From JAZGER01 sp036480335 (GTDB taxonomy: Bacteria > Pseudomonadota > Gammaproteobacteria > DSM-19610), in NCBI GenBank assembly GCA_036480335.1, contig JAZGGH010000122.1, positions 1 through 53,180 on the forward strand: DNA of 53,180 nt, in the 5' to 3' direction. A program made the translations under genes and the position numbers. The notes beneath the pieces were generated by a model. That model saw only the letters and a list, made by a program, of their open reading frames with translations. It did not search any database and was not told the DNA's origin. How positions within the stretch are numbered: position 1 is the stretch's first letter; the number at the start of each line of letters is the position of its first letter. Below are positions 26,083 through 34,815 of the stretch, one piece after another.

Positions 26083-27456
26083 ATGAAAATTGTAATTTTA
26101 GGTGCCGGTCAGGTAGGCATGTCTGTGGCTCGAAATCTGTCGGGTGAAGACAATGACATCACCATGGTCGATACTAATGAGACTTTACTGAAAGATTTGC
26201 AGGATCGGTACGACATTCAGACGGTTGCCGGTATCGCTTCGCATCCCGGTGTTTTGTTCAGTGCGGGAGTCAAAGATGCCGATATGCTGATTGCGGTTAC
26301 CGACAGTGATGAAGTTAATATGGTTGCCTGCCAGATTGCTTATACGCTCTATCATACACCCATCAAAATAGCCCGCCTGCGTTCCAGGGATTATCACCGC
26401 CACCCGGAGATTTTCGGTGCAAAAGCCATCCCTGTGGATGTGTTAATTAGCCCGGAACAATTGGTGACAACCTATATTCACCGCCTGATTGAGCAGCCGG
26501 GTGCTTTGCAGGTGCTGGAGTTTGCCGGTGGCCGTATTCAACTGGTGGCTGTGCGTGCTGCCAAAGGTAGCCCACTGGTTGGGCATGAACTGTCAGACCT
26601 GCGCCAGCATATGCCAGGCGTTGAAACCCGTGTCGCAGCTATTTTTCGTCAGGGTGAGTCGATATTGCCGAAGGGCGATACTGTAATTGCTGCTGACGAT
26701 GAAGTGTTTTTCCTCGCAGCACCCAAACATATTCGTGCTGTAACCAGTGAATTGCGTGCTCTTGACAAGCCAGTGAAGCGGGTCATGATTGCCGGTGGCG
26801 GTAATATCGGCCATCTGTTGGCAAAGTCGCTTGAAGGTGATTATCAGGTCAAGATTATTGAGCGCGATGCAGCGATTGCCAGGCACCTGTCGGAAACTCT
26901 GAACAAGGCGATTGTATTGTTGGGCGATGCCGCTGATGAAGAGCTACTGGCCGAAGAAAATATCGAAAATACAGATGTCTTTTGCGCTTTGACCAATGAT
27001 GAAGAAGCCAACATTCTTTCTTCAATGCTGGCGAAGAGAATGGGTGCCCGTAAAGTAATGTCACTGATTAACAGGCCTTCCTATGTTGATTTGGTGCAGA
27101 GTGAAACCATTGATGTTGCTATTTCTCCACAGCAGACGACGATTGGCAGTTTGTTGACACATGTGCGTCGTGGCGATGTTGTTGTGGTGCATTCGCTGCG
27201 ACGTGGTGCTGCAGAGGCTATTGAAGCTGTGGCACATGGAGATAAATCGACCTCCAAGGTTGTCGGCCGCAGCATTGATGAAATCAAGTTGCCACCCGGC
27301 ACCACCATCGCGGCACTTGTGCGCGGTGAGGATGTCATCATTGCCCATCATGATACGGTGATAGAAGCGGAGGACCATGTCATTCTTTTCCTCGTAGACA
27401 AGCGTTACATCAAGGATGTAGAACACCTGTTCCAGGTCGGGCTGACGTTCTTCTAG
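26083..27456 (+). CDS. trkA: Trk system K+ uptake regulatory protein TrkA
   Basis: This 457-residue cytoplasmic protein gates the TrkH potassium channel on binding NAD(H)/ATP. It has two tandem RCK units. The first starts MKIVILGAGQVGMSVARNLSG with the dinucleotide motif GAGQVG and the acidic MVDTN after the second strand. The second starts near residue 230 with VMIAGGGNIGHLLAK and KIIERD. Each is followed by a TrkA-C domain (GHELSDLR..., GRSIDEIKLPPGTTIAALVRGEDVI). Length is standard. It is followed 27 bases later by trkH, so both subunits are made together. Confidence 0.97.
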   Translation: MKIVILGAGQVGMSVARNLSGEDNDITMVDTNETLLKDLQDRYDIQTVAGIASHPGVLFSAGVKDADMLIAVTDSDEVNMVACQIAYTLYHTPIKIARLRSRDYHRHPEIFGAKAIPVDVLISPEQLVTTYIHRLIEQPGALQVLEFAGGRIQLVAVRAAKGSPLVGHELSDLRQHMPGVETRVAAIFRQGESILPKGDTVIAADDEVFFLAAPKHIRAVTSELRALDKPVKRVMIAGGGNIGHLLAKSLEGDYQVKIIERDAAIARHLSETLNKAIVLLGDAADEELLAEENIENTDVFCALTNDEEANILSSMLAKRMGARKVMSLINRPSYVDLVQSETIDVAISPQQTTIGSLLTHVRRGDVVVVHSLRRGAAEAIEAVAHGDKSTSKVVGRSIDEIKLPPGTTIAALVRGEDVIIAHHDTVIEAEDHVILFLVDKRYIKDVEHLFQVGLTFF

Positions 27457-27483
27457 CTACTTACTCGGTCATAATATAACGCC

Positions 27484-28935
27484 ATGCAATTTCGTACTAT
27501 TCAACGCATTATCGGTCTGTTGCTGATGGTGTTCAGTGTCATTATGCTACCCTCAATAATGATGGCCTGGTGGCTGCAAGAAGCCACGCTGAAAGCATTT
27601 TTAATTGCCTTCGTGCTGGTCATGGCGGGCGGTTTTCTATTCTGGTTGCCAGTGCGAAACGCACGTAATGATCTGCGCGTGCGAGACGGTTTTATTATTG
27701 TTGTATCGTTCTGGCTGGTGCTGACCTGTGTAGGTTCATTACCCTTATATCTTTCACCTCTTCCTGCGCTCAGTTTTACGGATGCTTTTTTTGAATCCAT
27801 GTCTGCTTTGACAACCACCGGCGCGACTGTGATTACCGGGCTGGACCGCCTGCCGAAGTCGATTCTCTGGTACCGGCAGGAATTACAGTGGCTGGGAGGC
27901 ATGGGAATCATCGTGCTGGCAGTTGCGGTATTGCCCATGCTCGGTATCGGCGGTATGCAACTCTATCGGGCAGAGACGCCTGGGCCGATGAAAGATAGCA
28001 AACTAACGCCGCGTATCAAGGAAACAGCCAAAGCTCTCTGGTACATTTATCTGGGTTTGACCATCGTCTGTGCGCTTGCTTACAAGATTGCGGGGATGAC
28101 CACATTCGATGCTATTTCACACAGTTTTTCGACCATAGCGATTGGCGGGTTTTCAACTCACGATCTGAGTATTGGCTATTTTAATAGCCCGACCATCGAA
28201 ATGATTGCGGTGGTTTTTATGTTACTTGCAGGTGTGAATTTTTCCCTGCATTTTATCGCCTGGCGTAACTTGAGTCTGGTGGGCTATGTACGTGATTCGG
28301 AGTTCAAGGCCTACATTACTATTCTCTCAGTCGTTGCTGCGATTACTATCCTCTATCTGTATTTCAGTAAAACCTTCCTGAATCTTGGTGATGCTGCTCA
28401 TCATGGGCTTTTCCAGGCAGTCTCTATTGGTACCACCACGGGTTTTACCACTGCTGCTTATTTTCACTGGCCGGGTTTTCTTCCGGTTCTGTTGCTGTTT
28501 ATCAGTTTTATTGGAGGCAGTGCTGGCTCGACAGGTGGTGGCATGAAGGTAATCCGCTGCCTGTTGGTGTTCAAGCAGGGCGTGCGTGAAATCAGCCGTC
28601 TGATTCATCCCAATGCGCAGATTTCTGTGAAGATAAACCACAAGGCCATGCCCGACAGGGTGACTGAAGCCGTCTGGGGTTTCTTTGCTATTTATGTAGG
28701 CAGCTTTACCATCATGATGCTGGTTTTGTTGGCTACTGGCCTTGATCAGGTTACGGCATTTTCTGCCGTGGCAGCCTGTCTGAATAATCTGGGGCCCGGA
28801 CTGGGCGAGGTCGGCTATCATTATGCTGATATCAACGACACGGCGAAATGGGTGCTGTCGCTGGCTATGTTGCTCGGTCGTCTGGAAATCTTTACTTTGC
28901 TGGTGTTGTTAACGCCTGCGTTCTGGCGGCGTTAA
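27484..28935 (+). CDS. trkH: Trk potassium uptake channel subunit TrkH
   Basis: This is a 483-residue inner-membrane K+ channel subunit with the fourfold membrane-pore-membrane layout of the TrkH/KtrB family. Pore loops are visible in MSALTTTGATVITGLD, SHSFSTIAIGGFSTHD, VSIGTTTGFTTAAYF and AACLNNLGPGLGEVG, each with the filter glycine. The N-terminus MQFRTIQRIIGLLLMVFSV is typical. With TrkA it gives low-affinity, high-capacity K+ uptake, the first step of osmoadaptation. That fits with the sucrose genes downstream. Confidence 0.96.
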   Translation: MQFRTIQRIIGLLLMVFSVIMLPSIMMAWWLQEATLKAFLIAFVLVMAGGFLFWLPVRNARNDLRVRDGFIIVVSFWLVLTCVGSLPLYLSPLPALSFTDAFFESMSALTTTGATVITGLDRLPKSILWYRQELQWLGGMGIIVLAVAVLPMLGIGGMQLYRAETPGPMKDSKLTPRIKETAKALWYIYLGLTIVCALAYKIAGMTTFDAISHSFSTIAIGGFSTHDLSIGYFNSPTIEMIAVVFMLLAGVNFSLHFIAWRNLSLVGYVRDSEFKAYITILSVVAAITILYLYFSKTFLNLGDAAHHGLFQAVSIGTTTGFTTAAYFHWPGFLPVLLLFISFIGGSAGSTGGGMKVIRCLLVFKQGVREISRLIHPNAQISVKINHKAMPDRVTEAVWGFFAIYVGSFTIMMLVLLATGLDQVTAFSAVAACLNNLGPGLGEVGYHYADINDTAKWVLSLAMLLGRLEIFTLLVLLTPAFWRR

Positions 28936-29048
28936 ACGGATTAATTTCAGGTGATGCGGACAGAATTACACAGCTTGTGTGCAGGGTTTGAATGCTGCTA
29001 GTATCTGGCCCCATTTCACATGTCTAATATCAAAGTCAGGAGTAACAA

Positions 29049-29636
29049 ATGAGACAAATGCTAATAGCTATACCCGTTTTGTTCTTTCTTGCCGGTTGTT
29101 CGGCCTTAGGTATATCTTCAGAAAAAACAACTAAGACATCATCAACAGCAAAAACTGATACGACTGTGCCTGCTGCTGCGGTTAATCCGGCTACTGCAGT
29201 ACATATTCAGTCATCTATTCCTTTTGATGACGATGCGAAAATCGCCGCTAATATAAAAGCAGATTGTGATCTTGGAAAACGTCTTTCTGATGCTATTGGC
29301 GCCATGGCAGCGAAAAGCAATATTGAGATAATGCAGCAGGGCAATGTTGATGCAGGCACAAAGGGAAAAGTACTGGTTATAAAAATCACTGCGGCTGTTA
29401 GCAGTGGCAATGCATTTATAGGACACCGTAAATTTGCCAGTGTCAAAGGGGCTTTGTATAACAATGGTACAAAAGAAGCTGCGTTTACTGGTACACGTGT
29501 TTCTGGCGGAGGTTTTTTTGGCGGCTATATGAGTTCTTGTGCCGTGCTTGGGCGAACAACCAAAACTATTGGCAAGGATATTATTACCTGGCTGGAAAAT
29601 CCAGTTGATGGCGCGCATCTGGGTAATCAATTATAA
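29049..29636 (+). CDS. Predicted lipoprotein of unknown function
   Basis: This 195-residue protein has a lipoprotein signal peptide with lipobox LAGC. A Thr/Ser/Lys-rich linker follows, then a compact domain of about 150 residues. It has two similar Cys-containing helices, ADCDLGKRLSDAIGAM near the start and SSCAVLGRTTKTIGKDI near the end, with a Gly-rich GGGFFGGY stretch between. The two cysteines may pair. No known family was recognised. Its start follows CAGGAG by a good spacing. It stands alone after trkH. Confidence 0.72.
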   Translation: MRQMLIAIPVLFFLAGCSALGISSEKTTKTSSTAKTDTTVPAAAVNPATAVHIQSSIPFDDDAKIAANIKADCDLGKRLSDAIGAMAAKSNIEIMQQGNVDAGTKGKVLVIKITAAVSSGNAFIGHRKFASVKGALYNNGTKEAAFTGTRVSGGGFFGGYMSSCAVLGRTTKTIGKDIITWLENPVDGAHLGNQL

Positions 29637-29702
29637 GGCGCCTGCTTTGATACGAATCTGAGATTCCTATGCTTAATCTGCCAGGTCCAGAATTCATCAA
29701 AA

Positions 29703-29897
29703 ATGTGCAACAAATTTGCCGGTTCACGATCCTGGGTGAAATGGGTTGCCCAGGATGCTGATGGGGCGGTTTGGGGTTACGAGGTAGAGCCCTTGCAGCA
29801 TAGTAGCGGCTGGTATGAGAATGAAATAGGACGAGTGATCCTGCTTGATAATAAACCGGCGAACCTGGACTGGAAAAACAGTTTGCAAAGGCTTTAG
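29703..29897 (+). CDS. Small hypothetical protein (64 aa)
   Basis: This is a short soluble protein, rich in Trp (five residues), including WVKWVAQDADGAVWGYEVEPL and GWYENEIGRVILL. The pattern looks like a small beta-sheet domain and not like a random frame: acidic and aromatic residues are evenly spread and the codons match the neighbourhood. I have a general memory of similar small proteins in marine gammaproteobacteria but cannot name a family. The ribosome-binding site is weak. Confidence 0.5.
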   Translation: MCNKFAGSRSWVKWVAQDADGAVWGYEVEPLQHSSGWYENEIGRVILLDNKPANLDWKNSLQRL

Positions 29898-29952
29898 CCA
29901 TAAAAATTGCTATACTGGTCGATTAAATACCAGAATATAATTGGAGTCCCTT

Positions 29953-30900
29953 GTGGCCGGAACCAGTCTGTTAACCTTAATTGATGATATAGCGACCCTG
30001 CTCGACGATGTGGCTATATTGAGTAAACTGGCCCTAAAAAAAACCGCCGGTGTGCTGGGTGATGACCTGGCATTGAATGCCGAGCAGGTCTCAGGTGTGC
30101 AGGCAGACAGGGAATTGCCGGTTGTTTATGCAGTCGCAAAAGGCTCTTTTCTGAACAAGCTGATTCTGGTGCCAGCAGCATTGCTGATCAGTGTTGTGGC
30201 TCCCTGGTTGATAACACCCCTACTGATGATTGGCGGTGCTTTTCTTTGCTACGAAGGCTTCGAAAAAATTGCTCATCCCCTGTTGCACAGCAAAGCAGAA
30301 GACGAAGCAAAACATGCTGAAACGATAAAGGCAATCAGTGATCCCGAGATTGATCTGGTGGCCTTTGAAAAAGAAAAAATAAAAGGCGCCATCCGTACCG
30401 ATTTTATTCTCTCGGCTGAGATCATTGTGCTGGTGTTAGGTACAGTCAGGGATGCAGCGTTTCCAACACAGGTAATGGTTGTGAGTGGTGTTGCCATTTT
30501 GATTACCTTCGTGGTCTATGGCCTGGTTGCCGGAATTGTTAAACTCGATGACCTTGGTCTGTACATGGTGCGTGAGAAATCCACCCGGTTGCTGGGTAGT
30601 TTGAAGCGTAATATTGGTAAGTTCCTGCTGTGGTTTGCCCCGCATTTGATGAAAACACTGTCCATTGTTGGCACTGCCGCCATGTTTCTGGTTGGAGGCG
30701 GCATATTGTTACACGGTATGCCGCTGCTCTATGAGCAGTTACATCATGTCAATGAACTGATGCACAATGTACCGACAATAGGTAATTTCCTCGGAGTGAT
30801 AGCGCCAACATTAACAACCGGCGTGGCCGGAGTTATCTTTGGTGGGCTGGTGTTGTTGCTGGTGAGTGCGGCGGGCAAGGTTACGGGGTTGTTCAGGTAA
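29953..30900 (+). CDS. DUF808 family membrane protein (YedI-like)
   Basis: This is an approximately 315-residue inner-membrane protein that begins AGTSLLTLIDDIATLLDDVA, the conserved start of the DUF808/YedI family, and continues with KGSFLNKLILVPAALLIS and about seven further hydrophobic segments. GTG at 29953 is chosen because GGAG stands six bases upstream; the frame is open to TTG at 29941. Function is unknown; transport or membrane stress roles have been suggested only loosely. It is likely a single-gene transcript. Confidence 0.87.
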   Translation: MAGTSLLTLIDDIATLLDDVAILSKLALKKTAGVLGDDLALNAEQVSGVQADRELPVVYAVAKGSFLNKLILVPAALLISVVAPWLITPLLMIGGAFLCYEGFEKIAHPLLHSKAEDEAKHAETIKAISDPEIDLVAFEKEKIKGAIRTDFILSAEIIVLVLGTVRDAAFPTQVMVVSGVAILITFVVYGLVAGIVKLDDLGLYMVREKSTRLLGSLKRNIGKFLLWFAPHLMKTLSIVGTAAMFLVGGGILLHGMPLLYEQLHHVNELMHNVPTIGNFLGVIAPTLTTGVAGVIFGGLVLLLVSAAGKVTGLFR

Positions 30901-30944
30901 CAAAATAGAACACTTTGTACACAGGATTTCGCGTGGGCGACTAA

Positions 30945-31436
30945 TCAGCTCGTTCTCGTTGTAGTGACTACATGAAATCTGGGTGTTGGCCATAGCTTTG
31001 AATCCACATAAAGCAGAAAAATGAGCCATACAGGATAGAATATGACAGAAATATTTAACTTGTTCATTATATATAATCCCATAATCAACGTTCCTAAGAA
31101 AATGAAATATTGTTTTTTTGAATAGTGATAAATTGTTTGCAGGCTTTTAAGGTGTTGGCCCTCTTTGTAAAGAGAACACTTCATACTGGATTTGAATAAA
31201 TTGAGCATTTTAAACTCTATAGAGTATTTTATTCCATCATAATTAAATGTATGTTCATTATTAAGCTTAAGATTACGAGAGGCTAGGATAAGTCTGTCAT
31301 TAACGTATATTTTTTCTCGCCCTGAAAAAGATGATCCCCAGACACGGATGGTATTGCTGGCATCATTAAAAATGAACCAGATGCCATTTTTAATGCTTGC
31401 GGAAGAAATTTCGGGTAATATTTTATACTGCTTCAT
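30945..31436 (-). CDS. Hypothetical membrane protein in AT-rich patch
   Basis: This is a protein of about 163 residues starting MKQYKILPEISSASIKNG (an upstream frame extension to 31466 adds ten residues). The N-terminal half is polar and rich in Lys, Asn and Ser, with a predicted beta pattern (IRVWGSSFSGREKIYVNDRL). Two adjacent hydrophobic segments follow (YFIFLGTLIMGLYIM and ISVIFYPVWLIFLLYV). Base composition is clearly lower in GC than the flanking genes, which suggests recent acquisition. No family was recognised. The topology (soluble domain plus C-terminal hairpin) would place the N-terminal domain on one face of the inner membrane. Confidence 0.55.
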   Translation of the reverse strand: MKQYKILPEISSASIKNGIWFIFNDASNTIRVWGSSFSGREKIYVNDRLILASRNLKLNNEHTFNYDGIKYSIEFKMLNLFKSSMKCSLYKEGQHLKSLQTIYHYSKKQYFIFLGTLIMGLYIMNKLNISVIFYPVWLIFLLYVDSKLWPTPRFHVVTTTRTS

Positions 31437-31767
31437 TATATAATTTATTATGTATGTTCTAAGCACAACTTTAACAGCCTGCTCATAGCAAGTTCTCTCA
31501 TTTTTATCTGGGTCTCAAAATAAACTCGACCGTAAAAATTTCAACATATCGGTTATTCATAATAAGGAGCTTATTGTACCAGCTATTTCGCGCGCGTCCG
31601 GCCCAGTCCGCCAGTTGTCGGATAATCTGACCAGCTGAAAGGAATAAACCCACACCACTTTCCCCGGCTGTCCCGGCAAGGTCAGATCAAGTCGCAAGCC
31701 GCCTGATTTAAGACATGGCTCGATATGCCGATTAAACGATTGATCAGGACATCATTCCAGGGAGCGC
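31437..31767. other. Gene-free stretch before sps; possible repeat scar and gene debris
   Basis: The first half is AT-rich and holds AACAGCCTGCT at 31473-31483, matching the right end of the two MITE-like elements. From about 31565 the GC content rises sharply. The minus strand is open there without a start codon (separate entry). The last 15 bases hold the ribosome-binding site of the sucrose-phosphate synthase gene (GGGAG). Confidence 0.5.
31557..31751 (-). pseudogene. Possible C-terminal gene remnant
   Basis: The minus strand is open for 64 codons plus a stop, with no plausible start, and ends upstream at an in-frame stop against the sps start. The peptide contains GGLRLDLTLPGQPGKVV and LVRLSDNWRTGPDAREIAG, which look like protein rather than noise. 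A second minus-strand frame is also open over part of it, so this is weak. It may be the tail of a gene lost when the AT-rich patch arrived. Confidence 0.22.
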
Positions 31768-33933
31768 ATGAGGCAGTCGGCACAAAATTCGGGGCAATAT
31801 ATCTGTTTAATCAGTATCCACGGGCTGATACGCAGTGATGATCTCGAACTGGGGCGGGATGCTGATACCGGCGGCCAGACCAAGTATGTTGTAGAACTGG
31901 CGCAGGCACTGTCGAGACACAAAGCTGTTGATAAAATTGAGTTAGTCACCCGACAGGTGGCTGATGCCTCCGTTGATGAAGAGTATTCATTCCCGTTTGA
32001 GCCATTAAATAATCAGGCGTCTATTGTCCGAATTGAAGCAGGGCCAGCCGGTTATATCTCCAAAGAGTTGCTGTGGGACTATCTGGACAGTTTTGCCGAT
32101 AATCTGATTGCCCATCTGCGGCAGCAGGATCGCCTTCCCGATTTGCTACATAGTCATTATGCCGATGCGGGCTATGTGGGTAGCCGGCTGGCACATATTC
32201 TGGATATTCCTCTGATCCATACGGGGCATTCTCTGGGGCGGGTCAAACGTCGCCGTTTGCTGGCTTCTGGACTCAAGCTTGATGAAATTGAAAGCCAGTA
32301 CAATCTGTCGCGCCGTATAGAGGCTGAAGAAACAACGCTGGCAACTGCAGAGCGGGTTATTACCAGTACCTATCAGGAAATCGAAGAGCAATACGGCCTG
32401 TATGATTTTTACCAACCGGAACAGATGCACGTCATTCCGCCGGGTACGGATCTGTCACAATTTCATCCACCTCAGGGTGGTGAGTGGCAGCACCCGGTGG
32501 CGACAGAAATTGGCAGATTCCTGCGGGAACCGGAGAAGCCGATCATCCTGGCATTATCACGTCCTGACGAACGAAAAAATATTGCTGCTCTGGTTAAAGC
32601 TTTTGGTGAAGATGAATCACTGAATGAGATGGCCAATCTGGTGATTGTTGCCGGCAATCGTGATGATCTGGCAGACCTTGATGAAGGTGCGCGGCAGGTA
32701 TTGAAAGATATCCTCTATTTGATTGATCGCTATGACTTGTATGGCAAGGTGGCATATCCCAAACATCATCGGGCGACCGATGTGCCGTACTTCTATCGGC
32801 TGGCGGTGGTAACGGGAGGGGTGTTTGTTAATCCTGCGCTCACCGAACCCTTTGGTTTAACGCTGATTGAGGCCGCCGCTAGCGGTTTGCCATTAGTTGC
32901 CACTGAAGATGGCGGGCCACGCGATATCATTGGCAACTGTAAGAATGGTGAGCTCGTTGATCCCCTGGACAGTGCATCCATTGCCAGAGGGATTCACAGA
33001 ATTCTGGGCAACTGGGAAGACTGGCAACAACGTTCTGCCAGCGGTTTGCAGGGTGTCAGGGAGCATTATTCCTGGGATGCTCATGCCGCCAGTTATCTCA
33101 AAATGGCACAACCACTGATCGACAGGACGGCCAGCCCCATTCAGCGCCAGACACAGGTTCACCGAACGCAGCATCATGATCGGGCAATTTTTACCGATCT
33201 CGATCAGAATTTGCTGGGAAATACCGAAACATTGCCCGAACTTATCAGGGTTTTACAGCAAAACCGGAAGCAAGTGCTGTTTGGAGTAGCTACCGGCAGA
33301 CGATTGGATTCTGCGCTGCGCGTTATGAAGAAGCATTCGATACCTGAACCGGATATTCTGATAACCTCGGGTGGTACAGTCATCCGTTATGCACCAAGAT
33401 TGACAGAAGACACGGCCTGGACAAGACATATTGAAAAGCACTGGACGCCGCAGTTGATCAAACAGGCACTGGTTGGTTTACCAGGGTTACAGCCGCAGTC
33501 GGCGACAGAACAGAGCCGTTTTAAAATCAGTTATTTTATCGACCCACATAAAGCGCCAGGCCTCGAAGAAATCACCCGGTTACTGCATCAGGAAGAACAG
33601 TCAGTCAATGTGCTTTTATCATTTGGTCAGTTTCTGGATATTTTACCGGCGCGTGCATCTAAGGGTCTTGCTTTGCGCTATTTTGCCGATAAATGGAATA
33701 TCCCACTGGATAAAATATTGGTCGCAGGTGGTTCTGGAGCAGATGAAGATATGATGCGTGGCAATACGCTGGCCGTGGTGCTGGCCAACCGGCACCATGA
33801 AGAACTGGGTCAGCTTGATGACGCAGAAAATATATATTTTGCCGAGCATGCTCATGCGCGCGGTATCCTGGAAGCGATTGAGCATTATGATTTTCTGGAT
33901 AGTTGCCAGATACCTGAAGCAGAGGTGATATAG
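31768..33933 (+). CDS. sps: Sucrose-phosphate synthase (GT4 domain plus HAD-like domain)
   Basis: This 721-residue enzyme makes sucrose 6-phosphate from a nucleotide glucose and fructose 6-phosphate. The GT-B part (about 1-460) has ISIHGLIRS, the GGQTKYVVELA loop, HSHYADAGYVGS, a donor-site basic stretch (LSRPDERKN) and the EX7E motif in EPFGLTLIEAAASG. A C-terminal HAD-like domain (about 470-720) follows. Its motif I reads D477-L-D479-Q-N, with Asn in place of the usual Thr, and motif IV reads GGSGAD in place of GDSGND, so phosphatase activity is doubtful. It heads the sps-spp-fruK-ams cluster. Confidence 0.93.
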   Translation: MRQSAQNSGQYICLISIHGLIRSDDLELGRDADTGGQTKYVVELAQALSRHKAVDKIELVTRQVADASVDEEYSFPFEPLNNQASIVRIEAGPAGYISKELLWDYLDSFADNLIAHLRQQDRLPDLLHSHYADAGYVGSRLAHILDIPLIHTGHSLGRVKRRRLLASGLKLDEIESQYNLSRRIEAEETTLATAERVITSTYQEIEEQYGLYDFYQPEQMHVIPPGTDLSQFHPPQGGEWQHPVATEIGRFLREPEKPIILALSRPDERKNIAALVKAFGEDESLNEMANLVIVAGNRDDLADLDEGARQVLKDILYLIDRYDLYGKVAYPKHHRATDVPYFYRLAVVTGGVFVNPALTEPFGLTLIEAAASGLPLVATEDGGPRDIIGNCKNGELVDPLDSASIARGIHRILGNWEDWQQRSASGLQGVREHYSWDAHAASYLKMAQPLIDRTASPIQRQTQVHRTQHHDRAIFTDLDQNLLGNTETLPELIRVLQQNRKQVLFGVATGRRLDSALRVMKKHSIPEPDILITSGGTVIRYAPRLTEDTAWTRHIEKHWTPQLIKQALVGLPGLQPQSATEQSRFKISYFIDPHKAPGLEEITRLLHQEEQSVNVLLSFGQFLDILPARASKGLALRYFADKWNIPLDKILVAGGSGADEDMMRGNTLAVVLANRHHEELGQLDDAENIYFAEHAHARGILEAIEHYDFLDSCQIPEAEVI

Positions 33934-34815
33934 ATGTCAGAAACTCCACCAGATAAACTCTTACTGTGTACGGACCTGGACAGAACGCTGTTGCCGAATG
34001 GTGAACAGCCGGAGTCTGCGGATTCACGGCGTCTGTTCCGTGAACTGGTCAGCAATGACAACATTATGCTTGCCTATGTTTCTGGGAGAGACAGCCAACG
34101 GGTAATCAATGCTATCCGTGAATATGATTTACCCATGCCGGATTTTTCCGTCTGTGATGTCGGTAGCTCAATCTATGATCTGAGATCAAGTCAGGAACAA
34201 TGGCTGGATATGGCCTCCTGGCAGATGCATATTGCACCGGACTGGCATCGGCAAACACATGCAGATCTGGCTTTGTTATTCAGTGATATCGATGGCCTGC
34301 GTATTCAGGAAACCAGTAAACAGAACTCCTTCAAGCTGAGCTACTATGTTTCACTTGAGGTGAAGCAGGCTGATATACATGCGCAGTTATGCCATCGACT
34401 GAAGGTGCAGCAGATCAAGGCCAGTCTGATCTGGAGCATCGATGAGCAGGCGAATACGCGCTTGCTTGATGTGTTACCGGAATCGGCAACAAAGTTGCAT
34501 GCCATAGAGTTTTTACAATCACAGCTTGGCTTGACCCATCAGGCGACCCTGTTTGCCGGAGATAGTGGCAATGACAGTCAGGTACTGGTCAGTCTGGTTC
34601 CATCGGTGTTGGTCGCCAATGCTATGCAGGAAGTCAGAGAGGACGTGAAGCTGGGTGCTAAACAGGCCGGAACAACGGATGCAATCTATTTTGCACAGGG
34701 TGGTTTTCTGGGTATGAATGGTAATTACAGTGCCGGTATCCTGGAGGGAGTTGCGCATTATTATCCTTCTCTGGTGGCAAACATTGATCCGCGTACGGAG
34801 TGTACTGAAGCATGA
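33934..34815 (+). CDS. spp: Sucrose-6-phosphate phosphatase (HAD superfamily)
   Basis: This 293-residue HAD hydrolase removes phosphate from sucrose 6-phosphate. Motif I is intact (CTDLDRTLLPNG), motif II sits in YVSGRDSQRV, and motif IV reads FAGDSGNDSQVL. It starts directly after the sps stop codon with no gap and overlaps the kinase gene by four bases (ATGA). Unlike the HAD domain of the upstream synthase, all catalytic acids are kept, so this protein supplies the phosphatase step. Confidence 0.93.
   Translation: MSETPPDKLLLCTDLDRTLLPNGEQPESADSRRLFRELVSNDNIMLAYVSGRDSQRVINAIREYDLPMPDFSVCDVGSSIYDLRSSQEQWLDMASWQMHIAPDWHRQTHADLALLFSDIDGLRIQETSKQNSFKLSYYVSLEVKQADIHAQLCHRLKVQQIKASLIWSIDEQANTRLLDVLPESATKLHAIEFLQSQLGLTHQATLFAGDSGNDSQVLVSLVPSVLVANAMQEVREDVKLGAKQAGTTDAIYFAQGGFLGMNGNYSAGILEGVAHYYPSLVANIDPRTECTEA

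Noticed and set aside
29211..29630. 139-codon minus-strand frame opposite the lipoprotein gene
   Set aside because: It is antisense to a frame with a clear lipobox and ribosome-binding site, and has no domain features.
31500..31700. Second open minus-strand frame ending near 31505
   Set aside because: It has no start codon or recognised homology and overlaps the other remnant frame; only one is kept as a weak pseudogene call.
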